From: Pseudomonas sp. UBA2684
GTDB lineage: Bacteria; Pseudomonadota; Gammaproteobacteria; Pseudomonadales; Pseudomonadaceae
Direction: 5' to 3'
Length of the DNA stretch: 64,000 nucleotides
NCBI GenBank assembly: GCA_002354655.1
Contig: DELY01000048.1
Span: 90,659-154,658, forward strand
Shown here: one piece after another, positions 1 to 10,791 of the stretch
Layout: each line of letters begins with the position of its first letter
Numbering within the stretch: the first letter of the stretch is position 1
Position numbers and translations under genes: made by a program
Notes under the pieces: generated by a model
What the model was told of the DNA's origin: nothing
Database searches by the model: none
The model's input: only the letters and a program-made list of their open reading frames with translations

Positions 1-213
1 GGAAACCGTTTTTTGCAGGCTTTCCATATGCCGAGTGTCTTGCAAGTGTGTTTTCTCACCTTTGATCAACTCTCTGATCATGGCGAAATCACTGGTTAAT
101 ACCATGCCAATTGCAACACAACAGGCGATCAAGTGAGCGTACACAATCCCTAAGCGCAAAAATTCCATGGTCGTCTTTTGCTCAAAAAACGAAGTAATTA
201 GAGTGAATTCCAT
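1..213 (-). CDS. Small membrane protein, N-terminal part (cut by window edge)
   Basis: An open frame of 71 codons starts with ATG at 213 on the minus strand and runs off the left edge. It is preceded by AAAGAGGCACCC, a good ribosome binding site. The protein begins MEFTLITSFF, and residues about 18-42 (LRLGIVYAHLIACCVAIGMV) form a hydrophobic helix. A charged segment with RELIKGEKTHLQ follows. This suggests an inner-membrane protein. The family is not recognised and the rest lies outside the window. The DNA here is visibly more AT-rich than the genes further right. Confidence 0.6.
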   Translation of the reverse strand, partial: MEFTLITSFFEQKTTMEFLRLGIVYAHLIACCVAIGMVLTSDFAMIRELIKGEKTHLQDTRHMESLQKTVS

Positions 214-836
214 GGGTGCCTCTTTTTTATAATCACGGGTGAACCACATCGACTACGCCAAATGGTTCGTTTTGGTTTTTACATTTGCAGTGAAGAAACG
301 ACTCCAGTGCAACTTTCGGATTTCAATTATGAAACGCTAAGTGCATAACAGCCTGGCGAATGAACTTTCAATCATTCGATTTCCTCTTTCAAAAGTAAAA
401 AAGCTTCCTCGCACATGACGCGTCATGTGAGAAAAAAGCTCCTGGTTGGATGAAAGCGAGGCTATCGAGCTCGCCGTCGTCTGGCTACTTTATGAGCAGA
501 AAAACATGAATCCGTTCAATTTTTGATCAGAACGCCCGACAGACGGTGCTGATCTTATGACGCCAGAAATTAGTGGCCACTGGCCAGGAAAATCACTGCC
601 GATGCCACTGTGATCGGCTGACGCAGCCTCGCTCAGACCACCTGCGCTACGCGCTGGAGCCCGCGCAGCCCAGGTAAAACCTGGACTCAGCCGATTATTT
701 GCAAAAAAACCAGCATTTTTCAGACGCCTATGTGACTCGACAGTCAACTTCAGTCATCAACAGTTATGACTGAGCGGTGTAGCGTTATCGCCACCAGCTC
801 TTAAGACATTTGGGATCACCCGGAGAAACCGACCCC
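214..836. other. Long non-coding stretch with a palindrome
   Basis: No convincing gene is seen in these 620 bases. The left half is AT-rich. It holds a perfect 18-bp palindrome at 412-429 (CACATGACGCGTCATGTG) flanked by AAGCTT-type arms and A/T runs, which could act as a terminator on the minus strand. From about 490 to 747 a minus-strand frame of 85 codons exists. It has the look of the repeat-associated, GC-biased hypothetical ORFs that are common between Pseudomonas genes, so it is not called as a gene. Confidence 0.5.
412..429 (-). terminator. Perfect 18-bp palindrome, possible terminator or operator
   Basis: CACATGACG/CGTCATGTG is an exact inverted repeat with no spacer. On the minus strand it is followed by CGAGGAAGCTTTTTTAC, giving an extended stem and a T-run, so a terminator is possible. 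A dimeric protein operator is the alternative, because the arms have no loop of their own. Confidence 0.35.
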
Positions 837-1106
837 ATGAACGCGCCACTGCGTTTTAACGAAGCACTGCTGATCGCCGACCGCGCTTTTCAACCCTTCC
901 AATGCGTCGCCTGGGCACCGCAAGACGGCACCGGCGAGCTCAGCCTGACCGTCATCGACCGCACCAGCACCCGGCTTCTGGGACGCACGCAGCTGTCCAG
1001 CAGCATCTACAGCGACCCCGTGCAATTGGCCAAGGTATTGAAAAAGTCCCGCGACGATCTGAGCAAGCAAGGCTTCGATCTGGAACCGTGGAGCATGCCG
1101 GAATAA
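837..1106 (+). CDS. Conserved hypothetical protein, 89 aa
   Basis: This small soluble protein begins MNAPLRFNEALLIADRAF and ends EPWSMPE. It has no signal peptide, membrane segment or known catalytic motif. The ATG at 837 is chosen over an upstream in-frame start because GGAG at 822-825 lies about 11 bases before it and the upstream codons look non-coding. I recall similar short proteins in other pseudomonads, but no function is known to me. The next features downstream, a broken regulator and a DUF1272 protein, do not suggest a role. Confidence 0.7.
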   Translation: MNAPLRFNEALLIADRAFQPFQCVAWAPQDGTGELSLTVIDRTSTRLLGRTQLSSSIYSDPVQLAKVLKKSRDDLSKQGFDLEPWSMPE

Positions 1107-1257
1107 CCCACGGCTGATGACGGGCCTTGCATAAGGCCCGTCTGATCGGCGCCTTCCTGGCGCTGATCAACGTGGCAATATCTGTGGGCTTTTTGGCCTT
1201 GTTGCCATCATTGCGTTGAGCGCAGACTGCATCCATCGCTCAGCGAGACACTCCCCC

Positions 1258-1466
1258 ATGGATGCGCCAAGAACCATTGCCTGCCTGCTGTACCCAGCGT
1301 TGAGCGAATTCACCTGAAAGCCGCGCGCAACCTGTTGCAAGACGCCCAGACGTCGATCGACACAGTGGCGCGCCTGACCGGTTTCGGCCACCCAGAAAAT
1401 CTGCGCCGCACCTTTCATAAACACCTGGCAATCAGCCCGCAGGCATACAGCGAACGCTTTGCCTGA
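1258..1466 (+). pseudogene. Remnant of GlxA-type AraC-family regulator with internal deletion
   Basis: Two pieces of one protein family lie side by side in different frames. From ATG 1258 the frame reads MDAPRTIACLLYPALSEF and then stops. It resembles the first beta strand of the DJ-1/PfpI-like domain of GlxA regulators. From about 1300 a second frame reads VERIHLKAARNLLQ and continues to the stop at 1464-1466 through TGFGHPENLRRTFHK and ISPQAYSERFA. This is the second helix-turn-helix of AraC-family proteins and their normal C-terminus. Roughly 250 internal residues are missing, so an internal deletion is inferred. It is not expected to make a working regulator. Confidence 0.7.
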
Positions 1467-1487
1467 TCCCCGTTCAAGGAGCCGACC

Positions 1488-1721
1488 ATGCTGCAACTGC
1501 GCCCTAACTGCGAATGCTGTGACCGCGACCTTCCCGCCGCCACCGATGAAGCGCTGATCTGCTCGTTCGAATGCACCTTCTGCCGCGACTGTGGCGAAGG
1601 ACAACTGCAGCTGCGCTGCCCTAACTGCGCTGGCGAGCTGGTCAGACGGCCAATTCGCCCCGCTGCCAAGCTGGCCCAATTCCCCGCCGCGACTGAGCGT
1701 GTATTCAAGCCCTGCTCCTGA
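1488..1721 (+). CDS. DUF1272 domain protein, 77 aa
   Basis: The protein starts MLQLRPNCECCDRDLP and contains four CxxC-like pairs: CECC, CTFCRDC and CPNC. This is the signature of the DUF1272 family, a small predicted zinc-ribbon protein of unknown function. Conserved landmarks of the family are seen, including CSFECTFC and GELVRRPIRPA. AAGGAGCCGACC precedes the ATG. It lies 21 bases after the AraC-family remnant. It may once have shared a transcript with that gene and is followed by a strong terminator. Confidence 0.85.
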   Translation: MLQLRPNCECCDRDLPAATDEALICSFECTFCRDCGEGQLQLRCPNCAGELVRRPIRPAAKLAQFPAATERVFKPCS

Positions 1722-1820
1722 GGCGCACGGCTTACCGACACGGGCAACGCTCAAGCAAAGAGGTTATTCAGGCTCTTGTTGAGTGGGCGAATAGCCTGGC
1801 GCAGGCGCTGCACAAAAACA

Positions 1821-1847
1821 AAAAGGCGACCTTGAGGTCGCCTTTTT
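1821..1847. terminator. Bidirectional rho-independent terminator
   Basis: AAAAGGCGACC, a short loop, then GGTCGCCTTTTT form a GC-rich stem flanked by A and T runs. It sits between the rightward DUF1272 gene and the leftward nfuA gene and can serve both. Confidence 0.85.
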
Positions 1848-1896
1848 CGGTTGCCGTTTGAGCACTGCGCGGTCGCGAACGAAACGGCAACAGACC

Positions 1897-2481
1897 CTAG
1901 TAGTAGGCGTTTTCTTTGTTAGTGTGATCGGTCACGTCACGTACGCCTTTGAGCTCGGGAATGCGCTCCAGCAGGGTTTTTTCGATACCCTCCTTGAGCG
2001 TCAGATCGACCTGACCACAGCCCTGGCAACCGCCGCCGAATTTCAATACGGCGATGCCATCGTCGACCACATCGATCAAGCTGACTTCACCGCCATGGCT
2101 GGCCAAACCGGGATTGATCTCGGTTTGCAGGTAATAGCTGATGCGCTCGTTGATCGGACTGTCTTCGTTGACCATCGGCACCTTGGCGTTTGGCGCCTTG
2201 ATGGTCAGCTGGCCGCCCATGCGGTCAGTGGCGTAATCGACCACGGCATCTTCCAGGAAGGGTTCGCTGACCGCGTCGATCCAAGCCGTGAAGCTGGCCA
2301 GGGCCAGGGCCGTATCTTCCGCTTTCTGCTCGCCGGGCTTGCAGTAGGCGATGCAGGTTTCAGCGTACTGGGTGCCCGGTTGGGTAATGAATACGCGAAT
2401 GCCGATACCCGTGGTGCTCTGCTTGCTCAGCAGATCAGCCAGATAGTCGTGGGCCGCGTCGGTAATGGTAATAGTGCTCAT
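1897..2481 (-). CDS. nfuA: Fe-S cluster carrier NfuA, 194 aa
   Basis: NfuA assembles and delivers [4Fe-4S] clusters to apo-enzymes, especially under oxidative or iron stress. The N-terminal half (residues 1-100) is an A-type-like scaffold domain that lacks the full cysteine set, as in E. coli NfuA. The C-terminal Nfu domain carries the cluster-binding CxxC at Cys152 and Cys155, within GGGCQGCGQ. The ATG at 2481 is preceded by GAGGAGTTGCC and gives the usual family length. An in-frame extension to 2535 lacks a binding site and is rejected. Confidence 0.95.
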   Translation of the reverse strand: MSTITITDAAHDYLADLLSKQSTTGIGIRVFITQPGTQYAETCIAYCKPGEQKAEDTALALASFTAWIDAVSEPFLEDAVVDYATDRMGGQLTIKAPNAKVPMVNEDSPINERISYYLQTEINPGLASHGGEVSLIDVVDDGIAVLKFGGGCQGCGQVDLTLKEGIEKTLLERIPELKGVRDVTDHTNKENAYY

Positions 2482-2709
2482 GGCAACTCCTCGCAAACAT
2501 GCGCGCAGTGTACGCCACTCGCCTGCAGCGGGCAAAGTCCTAGCATTTTAGTAGGAATACCCATCGCCCTCGGCTGTTCGCAGCATCAAGCACGAGAGCG
2601 GCCTGTTAGAGCCCATCACGCCCACGAGCCCGAGCGCCGGGCGGAACCGCAAGCGCTCCCCCTGTTGGGCTTCGGCGCCAGCTCCTCAGGCTGCGCGCCC
2701 CGCCCCAAC

Positions 2710-4989
2710 CTACAGGTTCTGATAACGATTCATATCCAGTACACCGGCTTCGACCGGTTCGGTTTCGCGGATATACGCCGACAGGTCGTGAAAGTAGCGC
2801 CAGAATTCGGGATGGCTGCGGCGAATCCCCCAGCGCTCGACAACCCGCTCGAGGCTGCCGGCATCACGCACCTGTTCCAGTGCCGCAACGAACTCGGGCA
2901 CCTGCTCTGCCTTGAGATTGAAGATGAAGTTCGGGTAACTGCTGAGTACGCCTGGGGAAACGGTCAACGTATCCAGTTTTGGCTGATAGCGCAGTTCCTC
3001 GCCGAGCATGAACGCCACGTTGCTGTGCGCCCGGTTGCGCAGCAGGCTGTAGACCTCGCGTTGGCCATCAGCCAGCTCGACGCGCAGCACGGTCGTCTCG
3101 GGCAACTGCTCGATGACCTTCAAACCGCCAGCCGGCTTGCTCGCCAGCCGACTGAGCGTCTGTTCGACCCCTTGCAACTGAGGCGAGAGACCATCGCGGT
3201 GGCACTGCGCGCCACTGCAGCGATTGATCGGGTCGGGTCGCGCATTGAGGTCGGCATAGCGCGCCAGCAACGCCTCGACAAAGCTGCGCTTGGGGTCTTG
3301 TTGATCGAGATGCAGGGCGCTCGGGCTTTCATCGTCGATGCCCTGATAATCCATCCACATCTTCAACTTGCCGCTGTTCTGGTACCAGTCGTCGAGGATC
3401 GCCTGGCGCGATTCTGCCGGCATCAGGCGCAGGAAGTTCTGCTCGGCACCGTTGCGGATCAGATCGAAGTACAAGCGGGTCTGCGCCTGGTGCGAGACAT
3501 TGCCGTATACGTCGAAATTCACCACCAACTGGTAATAGGTACGCTCCAGCAACGGGTAATCCATCCACCAAAGCGTCTGCGGAATTTCCCCGAGCAGGCC
3601 TTTGCGCACTGAGGCGCTGTCATGCTGACGGAAGATCGACAGCAGTGCGTTGTCGTTACCCGCCCAAATATGCGACCAACTCGGCGCGGGGGCATCGGCG
3701 TAGGTCTCCATGCGCAAGGCCTCGTAGGCATTGCGCTTGTCGCGGTAGCTGCGCCACAAGCCGAGCAAGTCGCCGATATCGTCAAACTGGCCCGGCATGG
3801 CCAATAACGGCGTCGCCTCGGCGCGGTACTCGGCATTGCTCATATACAGGTCGTGCTGCGGGTCCTGGAACACCACCCAGAAGTTATCGCGGATCACGTC
3901 GGTGGCAATCTGCCCGCGGCACACCGGGCCGCGAATAAAGGTACGCACGAAGTACTCGGCGTTATCCAGCATGAACTGGTAGCGCGCCTGCGGCGGGATC
4001 GCCGCGAACGTCTCGAACGGATTGGCACGGCGCTGAGCGCCATAGCCGGGCACGGTCTCGACCTGCCAGTCACTGGCGAAGAACAGCTCCTTGACCCGTG
4101 CCAGTTTCTTCGGCCCGAGCGGATAGGTGATGTGGGTCTTGTGCATAATCACGCCCTGGATCGGCGCTAGACGGTAATAGAACTCGGTACCGGGGTCATC
4201 GTTCGGCCGGCGCGTGGCAATCGGATCGACCGGCTTGCCGGTGGGAGTACGCGAACGCACCAGTTGGAAGAAATGCCCAGGCTCGCCGCCCTCGAAATAC
4301 AAATGCGCGAGGAACAGGTGTTCATACAGCCAACGCCCGACCAGGTCTTCACGGGCGCCCGGCGAATTGAGTAGCGCTTCCCAGGTCGCGATTTGTCTGG
4401 TTTCGGCAGCACTGGCTTGCAGCATCTGCTGATCGACCGGCGCGCCTTCGGCCAGCCATCGCTGCACGGTTTGATAATCCGCCTCACTCAGGCCGGTTAC
4501 CGCGAAAGGCATGCCCGCCTGCGGATGCTTCTGCGCGAACGCGTCGAATTCGTCCGGCCGCGCACACTGATTGGCACGGTTGATACTGATATCCAGGTCA
4601 TCTGGCAGCTTGGCATTGGCTTGCAGCGGCGTGGCACGGCCCAGCTCGAGCATGCGCGCCATCAATGCAGCCTGGCTGCCCTGCTGCTCCAGCACCGAGA
4701 AGAAATCCTTGCGCCGCCAGGCATCGCTGCCGTGAGCATCGAGAAACAGGCGAGTGGTGTCCTGCGTGGCGGTGCGCGTGCCGTTATACACCGGCAGCTT
4801 GTTCGCACCACGCGTGGCGCCTTCGGCGCTGCCCAGGTTGAGCTGGCACGGCGCGTCGTAACAAGCGTGGCAAGCCACACAGTTCTGCGTGAAGATCGGC
4901 TGAACATCGCGGCTGTAGGAAATCGGCTGCGCCGCAAGCAACGGGCTGATGAGCAAACAACAAGCGCTGAGCAAGGCGCGATACTGCAT
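2710..4989 (-). CDS. cti: Fatty acid cis/trans isomerase, 759 aa
   Basis: Cti converts cis-unsaturated phospholipid acyl chains to trans, stiffening the membrane during solvent, heat or osmotic shock. It is a periplasmic cytochrome-like enzyme found mainly in Pseudomonas and Vibrio. The protein has a cleavable signal peptide (residues 1-20, ending PLLAAQ). A heme-c motif CVACH is at residues 37-41, followed by a cysteine pair in CYDAPC. Length matches the family (about 760). It is divergent from metH and probably monocistronic. Confidence 0.95.
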   Translation of the reverse strand: MQYRALLSACCLLISPLLAAQPISYSRDVQPIFTQNCVACHACYDAPCQLNLGSAEGATRGANKLPVYNGTRTATQDTTRLFLDAHGSDAWRRKDFFSVLEQQGSQAALMARMLELGRATPLQANAKLPDDLDISINRANQCARPDEFDAFAQKHPQAGMPFAVTGLSEADYQTVQRWLAEGAPVDQQMLQASAAETRQIATWEALLNSPGAREDLVGRWLYEHLFLAHLYFEGGEPGHFFQLVRSRTPTGKPVDPIATRRPNDDPGTEFYYRLAPIQGVIMHKTHITYPLGPKKLARVKELFFASDWQVETVPGYGAQRRANPFETFAAIPPQARYQFMLDNAEYFVRTFIRGPVCRGQIATDVIRDNFWVVFQDPQHDLYMSNAEYRAEATPLLAMPGQFDDIGDLLGLWRSYRDKRNAYEALRMETYADAPAPSWSHIWAGNDNALLSIFRQHDSASVRKGLLGEIPQTLWWMDYPLLERTYYQLVVNFDVYGNVSHQAQTRLYFDLIRNGAEQNFLRLMPAESRQAILDDWYQNSGKLKMWMDYQGIDDESPSALHLDQQDPKRSFVEALLARYADLNARPDPINRCSGAQCHRDGLSPQLQGVEQTLSRLASKPAGGLKVIEQLPETTVLRVELADGQREVYSLLRNRAHSNVAFMLGEELRYQPKLDTLTVSPGVLSSYPNFIFNLKAEQVPEFVAALEQVRDAGSLERVVERWGIRRSHPEFWRYFHDLSAYIRETEPVEAGVLDMNRYQNL

Positions 4990-5160
4990 ATCCCTATCCC
5001 TAATTTAGCAATGGCGGCGATTCTAGCCGCCATGCGCCATGCAAGGCCAACGCATCAACATGAGCCTGATTCATGTAAAAGGCCGACCTGCTGCAAAAGC
5101 GCACAGGTTTGCTATCATCGCGCACCTTTTTGTTTCAGCTTTGCTCAGGTAATTCCGTCC

Positions 5161-8100
5161 ATGTCTCTGTCCGATCGTAGCGCCCGCCTCCACGCACTTC
5201 AGCAAGCCCTGAAGGAACGCATCCTGATCCTCGACGGCGGCATGGGCACCATGATCCAGAGCTACAAGCTGGAAGAAGAGGACTACCGCGGCGCGCGCTT
5301 CGCCGATTGGCCGCAGGATGTCAAAGGCAACAACGACCTGTTGATTCTCAGCCGCCCGGATGTGATCGGCGCCATTGAGAAGGCCTATCTGGATGCCGGT
5401 GCCGACATTCTCGAAACCAACACCTTCAACGCCACTCAAGTGTCCCAGGCCGACTACGGCATGCAGTCCCTGGCCTATGAGCTGAATGTCGAAGGCGCAC
5501 GCCTGGCCCGTAAAGTGGCCGATGCCAAGACCCTGGAAACCCCGGATCGCCCGCGTTTCGTTGCCGGCGTATTAGGCCCAACCAGCCGCACCTGCTCGAT
5601 CTCCCCGGATGTGAACAACCCTGGCTACCGCAACGTCACCTTCGACGAACTGGTGGAAAACTACGTGGAAGCCACCCGCGGCCTGATCGAAGGTGGCGCG
5701 GACATGATCCTGATCGAAACAATCTTCGACACCCTCAACGCCAAGGCGGCGATCTTCGCCGTGCAACAGGTGTTCGAGGACGATGGCGTTGAACTGCCGA
5801 TCATGATCTCCGGCACCATCACCGATGCCTCCGGCCGCACCCTGTCCGGGCAGACCACCGAAGCGTTCTGGAACTCGGTGCGTCACGCCAAGCCGATCTC
5901 CGTGGGCCTGAACTGCGCCCTCGGTGCCAAGGACCTGCGTCCGTACCTCGAAGAGCTGGCGGCCAAGGCGGAAACCAACGTCTCCGCTCACCCCAACGCC
6001 GGCCTGCCGAATGCCTTCGGTGAATACGATGAAACCCCGGCGGAAATGGCCGTGGTGGTCGAAGAGTTCGCCGCCTCGGGCTTTTTGAACATCGTTGGCG
6101 GCTGCTGCGGCACCACGCCGGCGCATATCCAGGCGATTGCCGAAGCGGTGAGCAAATACCCGCCACGCGTGATTCCGGAGATCCCCAAGGCCTGCCGTCT
6201 GTCGGGTCTTGAGCCCTTCACCATCGACCGCAACTCGCTGTTTATCAACGTCGGCGAGCGTACCAATATCACCGGTTCGGCCAAGTTCGCCCGGCTGATC
6301 CGCGAGGACAACTACACCGAAGCCCTCGAAGTCGCCCTGCAGCAGGTGGAAGCCGGCGCGCAGGTGATCGACATCAACATGGACGAGGGCATGCTCGATT
6401 CACAGAAGGCCATGGTCACCTTCTTGAATCTGATTGCCGGCGAGCCGGATATCTCGCGCGTACCGATCATGATCGACTCCTCCAAATGGGAAGTGATCGA
6501 AGCTGGCCTCAAGTGCATCCAGGGCAAGGGCATCGTCAACTCGATTTCGATGAAGGAAGGCGTCGAGCAGTTCAAGCACCACGCCAAGCTGTGCAAGCGC
6601 TACGGCGCCGCCGTGGTGGTGATGGCCTTCGACGAAGCCGGCCAGGCCGACACCGCCGCGCGCAAGCGCGAGATTTGCCAGCGCAGCTACGACATTCTGG
6701 TCAACGACGTGGGCTTCCCGCCGGAAGACATCATCTTCGACCCGAATATCTTCGCCGTGGCCACGGGCATTGAGGAACACAACAACTACGCGGTCGACTT
6801 TATCGAGGCCTGCGCCTATATCCGCGACCACCTGCCCCACGCCCTGAGCTCGGGCGGCGTGTCCAACGTGTCGTTCTCCTTCCGCGGCAACAACCCGGTG
6901 CGTGAAGCCATTCACTCGGTGTTCTTGTACTACGCGATCCAGAACGGCCTGACCATGGGCATCGTCAACGCCGGCCAACTGGAAATCTACGACGAGATTC
7001 CCAAGGAACTGCGCGACGCGGTGGAAGATGTGGTGCTTAACCGCCACGCAGGCAGCACCGAAGCGCTGCTGGCGATCGCCGACAACTACAAGGGCGACGG
7101 CAGCGTCAAGGAAGTTGAGACCGAAGAATGGCGCAGCTGGAGCGTGGTCGACCGCCTCAAGCATGCGCTGGTCAAGGGCATCACCAGCCATATCATCGAA
7201 GACACCGAGGAATGCCGTCAGCAGTGCACACGGCCCATCGAAGTCATCGAAGGCCCACTGATGGCCGGGATGAACGTGGTCGGCGACCTGTTCGGCGCCG
7301 GCAAGATGTTCCTGCCGCAAGTGGTGAAATCAGCTCGGGTGATGAAGCAGGCGGTCGGGCACCTGATCCCCTTTATCGAGCTGGAAAAAGGCGACAAGCC
7401 GGAAGCCAAGGGCAAGATCCTCATGGCTACCGTGAAAGGCGACGTGCACGATATCGGCAAGAATATCGTCGGCGTGGTTCTAGGGTGCAATGGCTACGAT
7501 ATCGTCGACCTGGGCGTGATGGTGCCGGCGGAGAAGATTCTGCAAACCGCGATTGCCGAAAAATGCGACATCATCGGCCTGTCCGGCCTGATCACCCCGT
7601 CGCTGGATGAGATGGTGCATGTCGCCCGCGAAATGCAGCGCCAGGGCTTTAGCCTGCCGCTGATGATCGGCGGCGCGACCACCTCCAAGGCCCACACCGC
7701 GGTGAAGATCGAGCCCAAGTACCAGAACGATGCCGTGGTCTACGTCACCGACGCCTCGCGCGCGGTCGGCGTGGCCACTCAGCTGCTGTCCAAGGAATTG
7801 AAAGCCGATTTTGTCGAGCGTACTCGCCTCGACTACATCGAAGTACGCGAACGTACCGCCAACCGCAGCGCCCGCACCGAGCGCCTGAGCTACGCCAAAT
7901 CGGTGGAAAACAAACCCAAGTTCGACTGGGCGACCTATCAGCCCACCGTGCCGAGATTTACCGGCGTGAAGGTGCTAGAGAATATCGACCTCAAGGTGCT
8001 GGCCGAATATATCGACTGGACGCCGTTCTTTATCTCCTGGGACCTGGCCGGCAAGTTCCCGCGCATCCTCACCGATGAAGTGGTCGGCGAAGCCGCCACC

Positions 8101-8877
8101 GCACTGTATGCCGACGCCCAGGAAATGCTGAAGAAGCTGATCGACGAGAAGCTGATCAGCGCCCGCGCCGTCTTCGGCTTCTGGCCAGCCAACCAGGTGA
8201 ACGACGACGATCTGGATGTCTACTCAGGCAACGGCGAGAAACTGGCCACCCTGCACCACCTGCGCCAGCAAACCATCAAGCCGGACGGCAAGCCGAACTA
8301 CTCGCTGGCTGACTTCGTTGCGCCGAAGGACAGCGGTATCACCGACTACGTCGGCGGTTTTATCACCACCGCCGGCATCGGCGCAGAAGAAGTAGCCAAG
8401 GCCTATCAGGACGCTGGCGACGACTACAACTCGATCATGGTCAAAGCCCTGGCTGACCGCCTGGCCGAAGCCTGCGCCGAATGGCTGCACCGCGAAGTGC
8501 GCACCAACTACTGGGGTTATGACCCGGAAGAAGCATTGAGTAATGACGAGCTGATCAAGGAAGCCTACAAAGGCATCCGCCCTGCTCCCGGCTACCCGGC
8601 CTGCCCGGACCACACCGAGAAGAAGACTCTGTTCAACCTGCTCGACCCGATTGCCGAATTCGACAAGGCCGGCCGTAGCGGCGTATTCCTCACCGAGCAC
8701 TACGCCATGTTCCCCGCCGCCTCCGTCAGCGGCTGGTACTTCGCCCACCCACAGGCGCAGTACTTCGCCGTCGGCAAGATCGACAAGGATCAGGTGCAAA
8801 GCTATACCGCCCGTAAGCAGCAGGATCTGAACGTCAGCGAACGCTGGTTGGCGCCGAACCTGGGCTACGACAATTGA
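5161..8877 (+). CDS. metH: Cobalamin-dependent methionine synthase MetH, 1238 aa
   Basis: MetH transfers the methyl group of 5-methyltetrahydrofolate through cobalamin to homocysteine, making methionine. The modules occur in the standard order. The homocysteine-binding barrel (about 10-330) has zinc ligands Cys252, Cys315 and Cys316 (GGCCGTTP). The pterin-binding domain spans about 355-620. A helical cap is followed by the B12 domain with DVHDIG, where His763 is the lower cobalt ligand. The reactivation/AdoMet domain occupies about 900-1230. The ATG at 5161 follows TCAGGTAATTCCGTCC and matches the family N-terminus. The much longer upstream frame overlaps cti antisense and is spurious. I saw no recognisable cobalamin riboswitch in the 171-base gap upstream. 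Confidence 0.97.
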   Translation: MSLSDRSARLHALQQALKERILILDGGMGTMIQSYKLEEEDYRGARFADWPQDVKGNNDLLILSRPDVIGAIEKAYLDAGADILETNTFNATQVSQADYGMQSLAYELNVEGARLARKVADAKTLETPDRPRFVAGVLGPTSRTCSISPDVNNPGYRNVTFDELVENYVEATRGLIEGGADMILIETIFDTLNAKAAIFAVQQVFEDDGVELPIMISGTITDASGRTLSGQTTEAFWNSVRHAKPISVGLNCALGAKDLRPYLEELAAKAETNVSAHPNAGLPNAFGEYDETPAEMAVVVEEFAASGFLNIVGGCCGTTPAHIQAIAEAVSKYPPRVIPEIPKACRLSGLEPFTIDRNSLFINVGERTNITGSAKFARLIREDNYTEALEVALQQVEAGAQVIDINMDEGMLDSQKAMVTFLNLIAGEPDISRVPIMIDSSKWEVIEAGLKCIQGKGIVNSISMKEGVEQFKHHAKLCKRYGAAVVVMAFDEAGQADTAARKREICQRSYDILVNDVGFPPEDIIFDPNIFAVATGIEEHNNYAVDFIEACAYIRDHLPHALSSGGVSNVSFSFRGNNPVREAIHSVFLYYAIQNGLTMGIVNAGQLEIYDEIPKELRDAVEDVVLNRHAGSTEALLAIADNYKGDGSVKEVETEEWRSWSVVDRLKHALVKGITSHIIEDTEECRQQCTRPIEVIEGPLMAGMNVVGDLFGAGKMFLPQVVKSARVMKQAVGHLIPFIELEKGDKPEAKGKILMATVKGDVHDIGKNIVGVVLGCNGYDIVDLGVMVPAEKILQTAIAEKCDIIGLSGLITPSLDEMVHVAREMQRQGFSLPLMIGGATTSKAHTAVKIEPKYQNDAVVYVTDASRAVGVATQLLSKELKADFVERTRLDYIEVRERTANRSARTERLSYAKSVENKPKFDWATYQPTVPRFTGVKVLENIDLKVLAEYIDWTPFFISWDLAGKFPRILTDEVVGEAATALYADAQEMLKKLIDEKLISARAVFGFWPANQVNDDDLDVYSGNGEKLATLHHLRQQTIKPDGKPNYSLADFVAPKDSGITDYVGGFITTAGIGAEEVAKAYQDAGDDYNSIMVKALADRLAEACAEWLHREVRTNYWGYDPEEALSNDELIKEAYKGIRPAPGYPACPDHTEKKTLFNLLDPIAEFDKAGRSGVFLTEHYAMFPAASVSGWYFAHPQAQYFAVGKIDKDQVQSYTARKQQDLNVSERWLAPNLGYDN

Positions 8878-8933
8878 GGTAAGCCACACAACCGCACTAG
8901 CAGGTGTGGCCCTTATTTACAGCGGGATCAGTC

Positions 8934-10310
8934 GTGACGGAAATCATCGCAGTCTTCCTTGGCATGGCCATCACGCTCGCGCTGTTAACGGTGCTCTGGG
9001 CTGCACGGCTACGCCGCAAACCCAGTCGGCAAACGCCATGGGTTGCTTGCCCGGCGCTGCTCGACAAGCTCTCCGAGGGGGTCATGCTGGTCGATGCCAA
9101 CGGCATCATCCGCCAACCCAACAAGGCGGCAGCCCATCTGTTTGGCCTAAGCCCGGCAGAGCTCGATGGCACTCACCTCGCCACCTGGCTGCCGCAGTTT
9201 GCCAATGCGGCGCAACGCACTGACGCGGCAGCGAGCGGCTTGCGTCAGCACACCAACGCCTTGCGTCGCGACGGCCTGCCATATCCGCTCGAAATCAGCT
9301 GCCTGAACATCGCGCAAGAGACCTCGGCCGACACGGCGGTGATTGTGCTTATCCATGCGCCCCCTGACGACAGTGGATCAAGCGAAGATGTCGAGCGCTT
9401 CAAACGCAGTCAGTACTTCGCTCGCATCGGCACCTGGGATTGGCGAATCGACACCGACCAGCTTTATTGGTCGGACGCCATTTACGGCATGTTCGGCTAC
9501 CAGGTCGGAGAAGTAACGCCCTCCTACGAGCGCTTCTGCGCCAGCGTCCACCCAGAAGACCGCACCCATGTCCGGGCTGGCGAGTTACGGTGCATCGAAA
9601 CCGGTGAAAATCACGACGAAGAGTACCGGGTGCTCTGGCCCGACGGCACCCAGCGCTGGCTTCGCGAAACCGGCAACGTGATCAAGGACGCGCAGGGTAA
9701 CGCACTGAAAATGATGGGCGTGGTGCGTGATATCACCGAAGAAAAAGCCTGGGCCAATCAGCTGCATCAGCGCGCCCATTACGATCCGCTGACGGGCTTG
9801 GCCAACCGCCTGGTATTCGAAGAGCACTTGGCCAAAGCCCTCGACCGGGCCCGGCGCAATACGACCCGGGTGATTCTGGTGTTTATCGACCTCAACGGCT
9901 TCAAGGCGATCAATGACCGCCACGGGCATGCCGCCGGCGACAGCGTACTGATCAGCACCTGTGCACGACTCAGCGCTGCGCTACGTGAGTCGGATACCCT
10001 GGCGCGTATTGGCGGCGATGAATTCGTCGCCATTCTGGAGGGCATCGTCGCGGGCAACGACGTCAAGGAAGAGGCCCATAACATCGCGGGCAAAGTCCTC
10101 GCCGCTCTCGCACTGCCGATTCAAGTGGGCAGCACACATCAACGCATCGGCGCGAGCCTGGGCATTGCAGTGTTCCCGGATCACGCGCCGACGATGGATA
10201 AGCTCATTCATATCGCCGACCTGGCGATGTATGAAGCCAAGCGCAGCGGCAATAACCAGTACCGCTTGGGCCACAGCCTAGCGCTGCATGCCCAGATTCA
10301 GGACGAGTAG
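8934..10310 (+). CDS. Membrane-anchored PAS-PAS-GGDEF diguanylate cyclase, 458 aa
   Basis: This protein likely makes the second messenger cyclic di-GMP. Residues about 3-22 form one transmembrane helix. A first PAS domain follows (about 40-150, DKLSEGVMLVDANG). A second PAS_3/PAC domain lies around 160-275 (WDWRIDTDQLYWSD, then MGVVRDITEEK). The GGDEF domain starts at YDPLTGLANR. The active-site loop GGDEF is intact at residues 360-364. An RxxD inhibitory site (RESD) sits five residues before it, so product inhibition is expected. I chose the GTG at 8934, preceded by AGCGGGA, over the GTG at 8904. No EAL domain is present. Confidence 0.9.
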   Translation: MTEIIAVFLGMAITLALLTVLWAARLRRKPSRQTPWVACPALLDKLSEGVMLVDANGIIRQPNKAAAHLFGLSPAELDGTHLATWLPQFANAAQRTDAAASGLRQHTNALRRDGLPYPLEISCLNIAQETSADTAVIVLIHAPPDDSGSSEDVERFKRSQYFARIGTWDWRIDTDQLYWSDAIYGMFGYQVGEVTPSYERFCASVHPEDRTHVRAGELRCIETGENHDEEYRVLWPDGTQRWLRETGNVIKDAQGNALKMMGVVRDITEEKAWANQLHQRAHYDPLTGLANRLVFEEHLAKALDRARRNTTRVILVFIDLNGFKAINDRHGHAAGDSVLISTCARLSAALRESDTLARIGGDEFVAILEGIVAGNDVKEEAHNIAGKVLAALALPIQVGSTHQRIGASLGIAVFPDHAPTMDKLIHIADLAMYEAKRSGNNQYRLGHSLALHAQIQDE

Positions 10311-10335
10311 CCACCAACACACGCCGGCGTGGCAC

Positions 10336-10638
10336 TCAGCTCAGGCGCGAAGTCGACTTGCGGATGATCTTGATCGAATGTTTCAGCGTCGGTTTGCGCG
10401 TCACGCTGATGGCCTTGCGGCTCACCGTGTCGATAGTGATATTCCAGAAACCGCTGCTCGGTACGGTGATCTTGGCGGGAAAGCTGTCGAACGCGCCGCC
10501 GTGGTAGGTATGCCGGCCGCCATTCTTGAAGCTGCGAAAATTCGCATCGCTCATCAGGCGGATATTGCAGGTCTGCGAGCACTCGATGACGACAATATCG
10601 TCTTCGTTGAGGTGTTCGCGTTGGTGTATGAATTTCAT
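10336..10638 (-). CDS. DUF1883 domain protein, 100 aa
   Basis: The protein starts MKFIHQREHLNEDDIVVIECS and contains the DUF1883 core (SFKNGGRHTYHGG, then FPAKITVPSSGFWNITID). It is all-beta in appearance, with a basic tail (KHSIKIIRKSTSRLS). Its biochemical role is not known. It converges on the diguanylate cyclase with only 25 bases between the stops. The ATG at 10638 is the only good start. Confidence 0.85.
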   Translation of the reverse strand: MKFIHQREHLNEDDIVVIECSQTCNIRLMSDANFRSFKNGGRHTYHGGAFDSFPAKITVPSSGFWNITIDTVSRKAISVTRKPTLKHSIKIIRKSTSRLS

Positions 10639-10791
10639 CTACCGCTCCGCACAGCTTTGTCAGCTAAATCAAACCGCTAGTATGAGTGTGTAGGCCCGCT
10701 TGAGCAAAGCACAAGCCGGCGTCAGCGGCGATCTAGCAGGCAATCGCGACGGATACCCACACAGCTTGCCCGGTGCTAGGATGCGCGCGCC

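Noticed and set aside
490-747. 85-codon minus-strand frame in the left gap
   Set aside because: No binding site and low-complexity composition (AARAPARSAGG). It resembles the intergenic pseudo-ORFs common in Pseudomonas.
1858-3612. 584-codon plus-strand frame across nfuA and cti
   Set aside because: It is antisense to two clearly recognised genes, has no family motifs and reflects GC-rich codon mirroring.
4393-5160. In-frame N-terminal extension of metH
   Set aside because: It runs antisense to cti. The family start is the ATG at 5161.
4990-5160. Cobalamin or SAH riboswitch before metH
   Set aside because: I looked for the conserved B12-box and SAH-riboswitch helices and saw neither. Covariance-model scanning would settle it.
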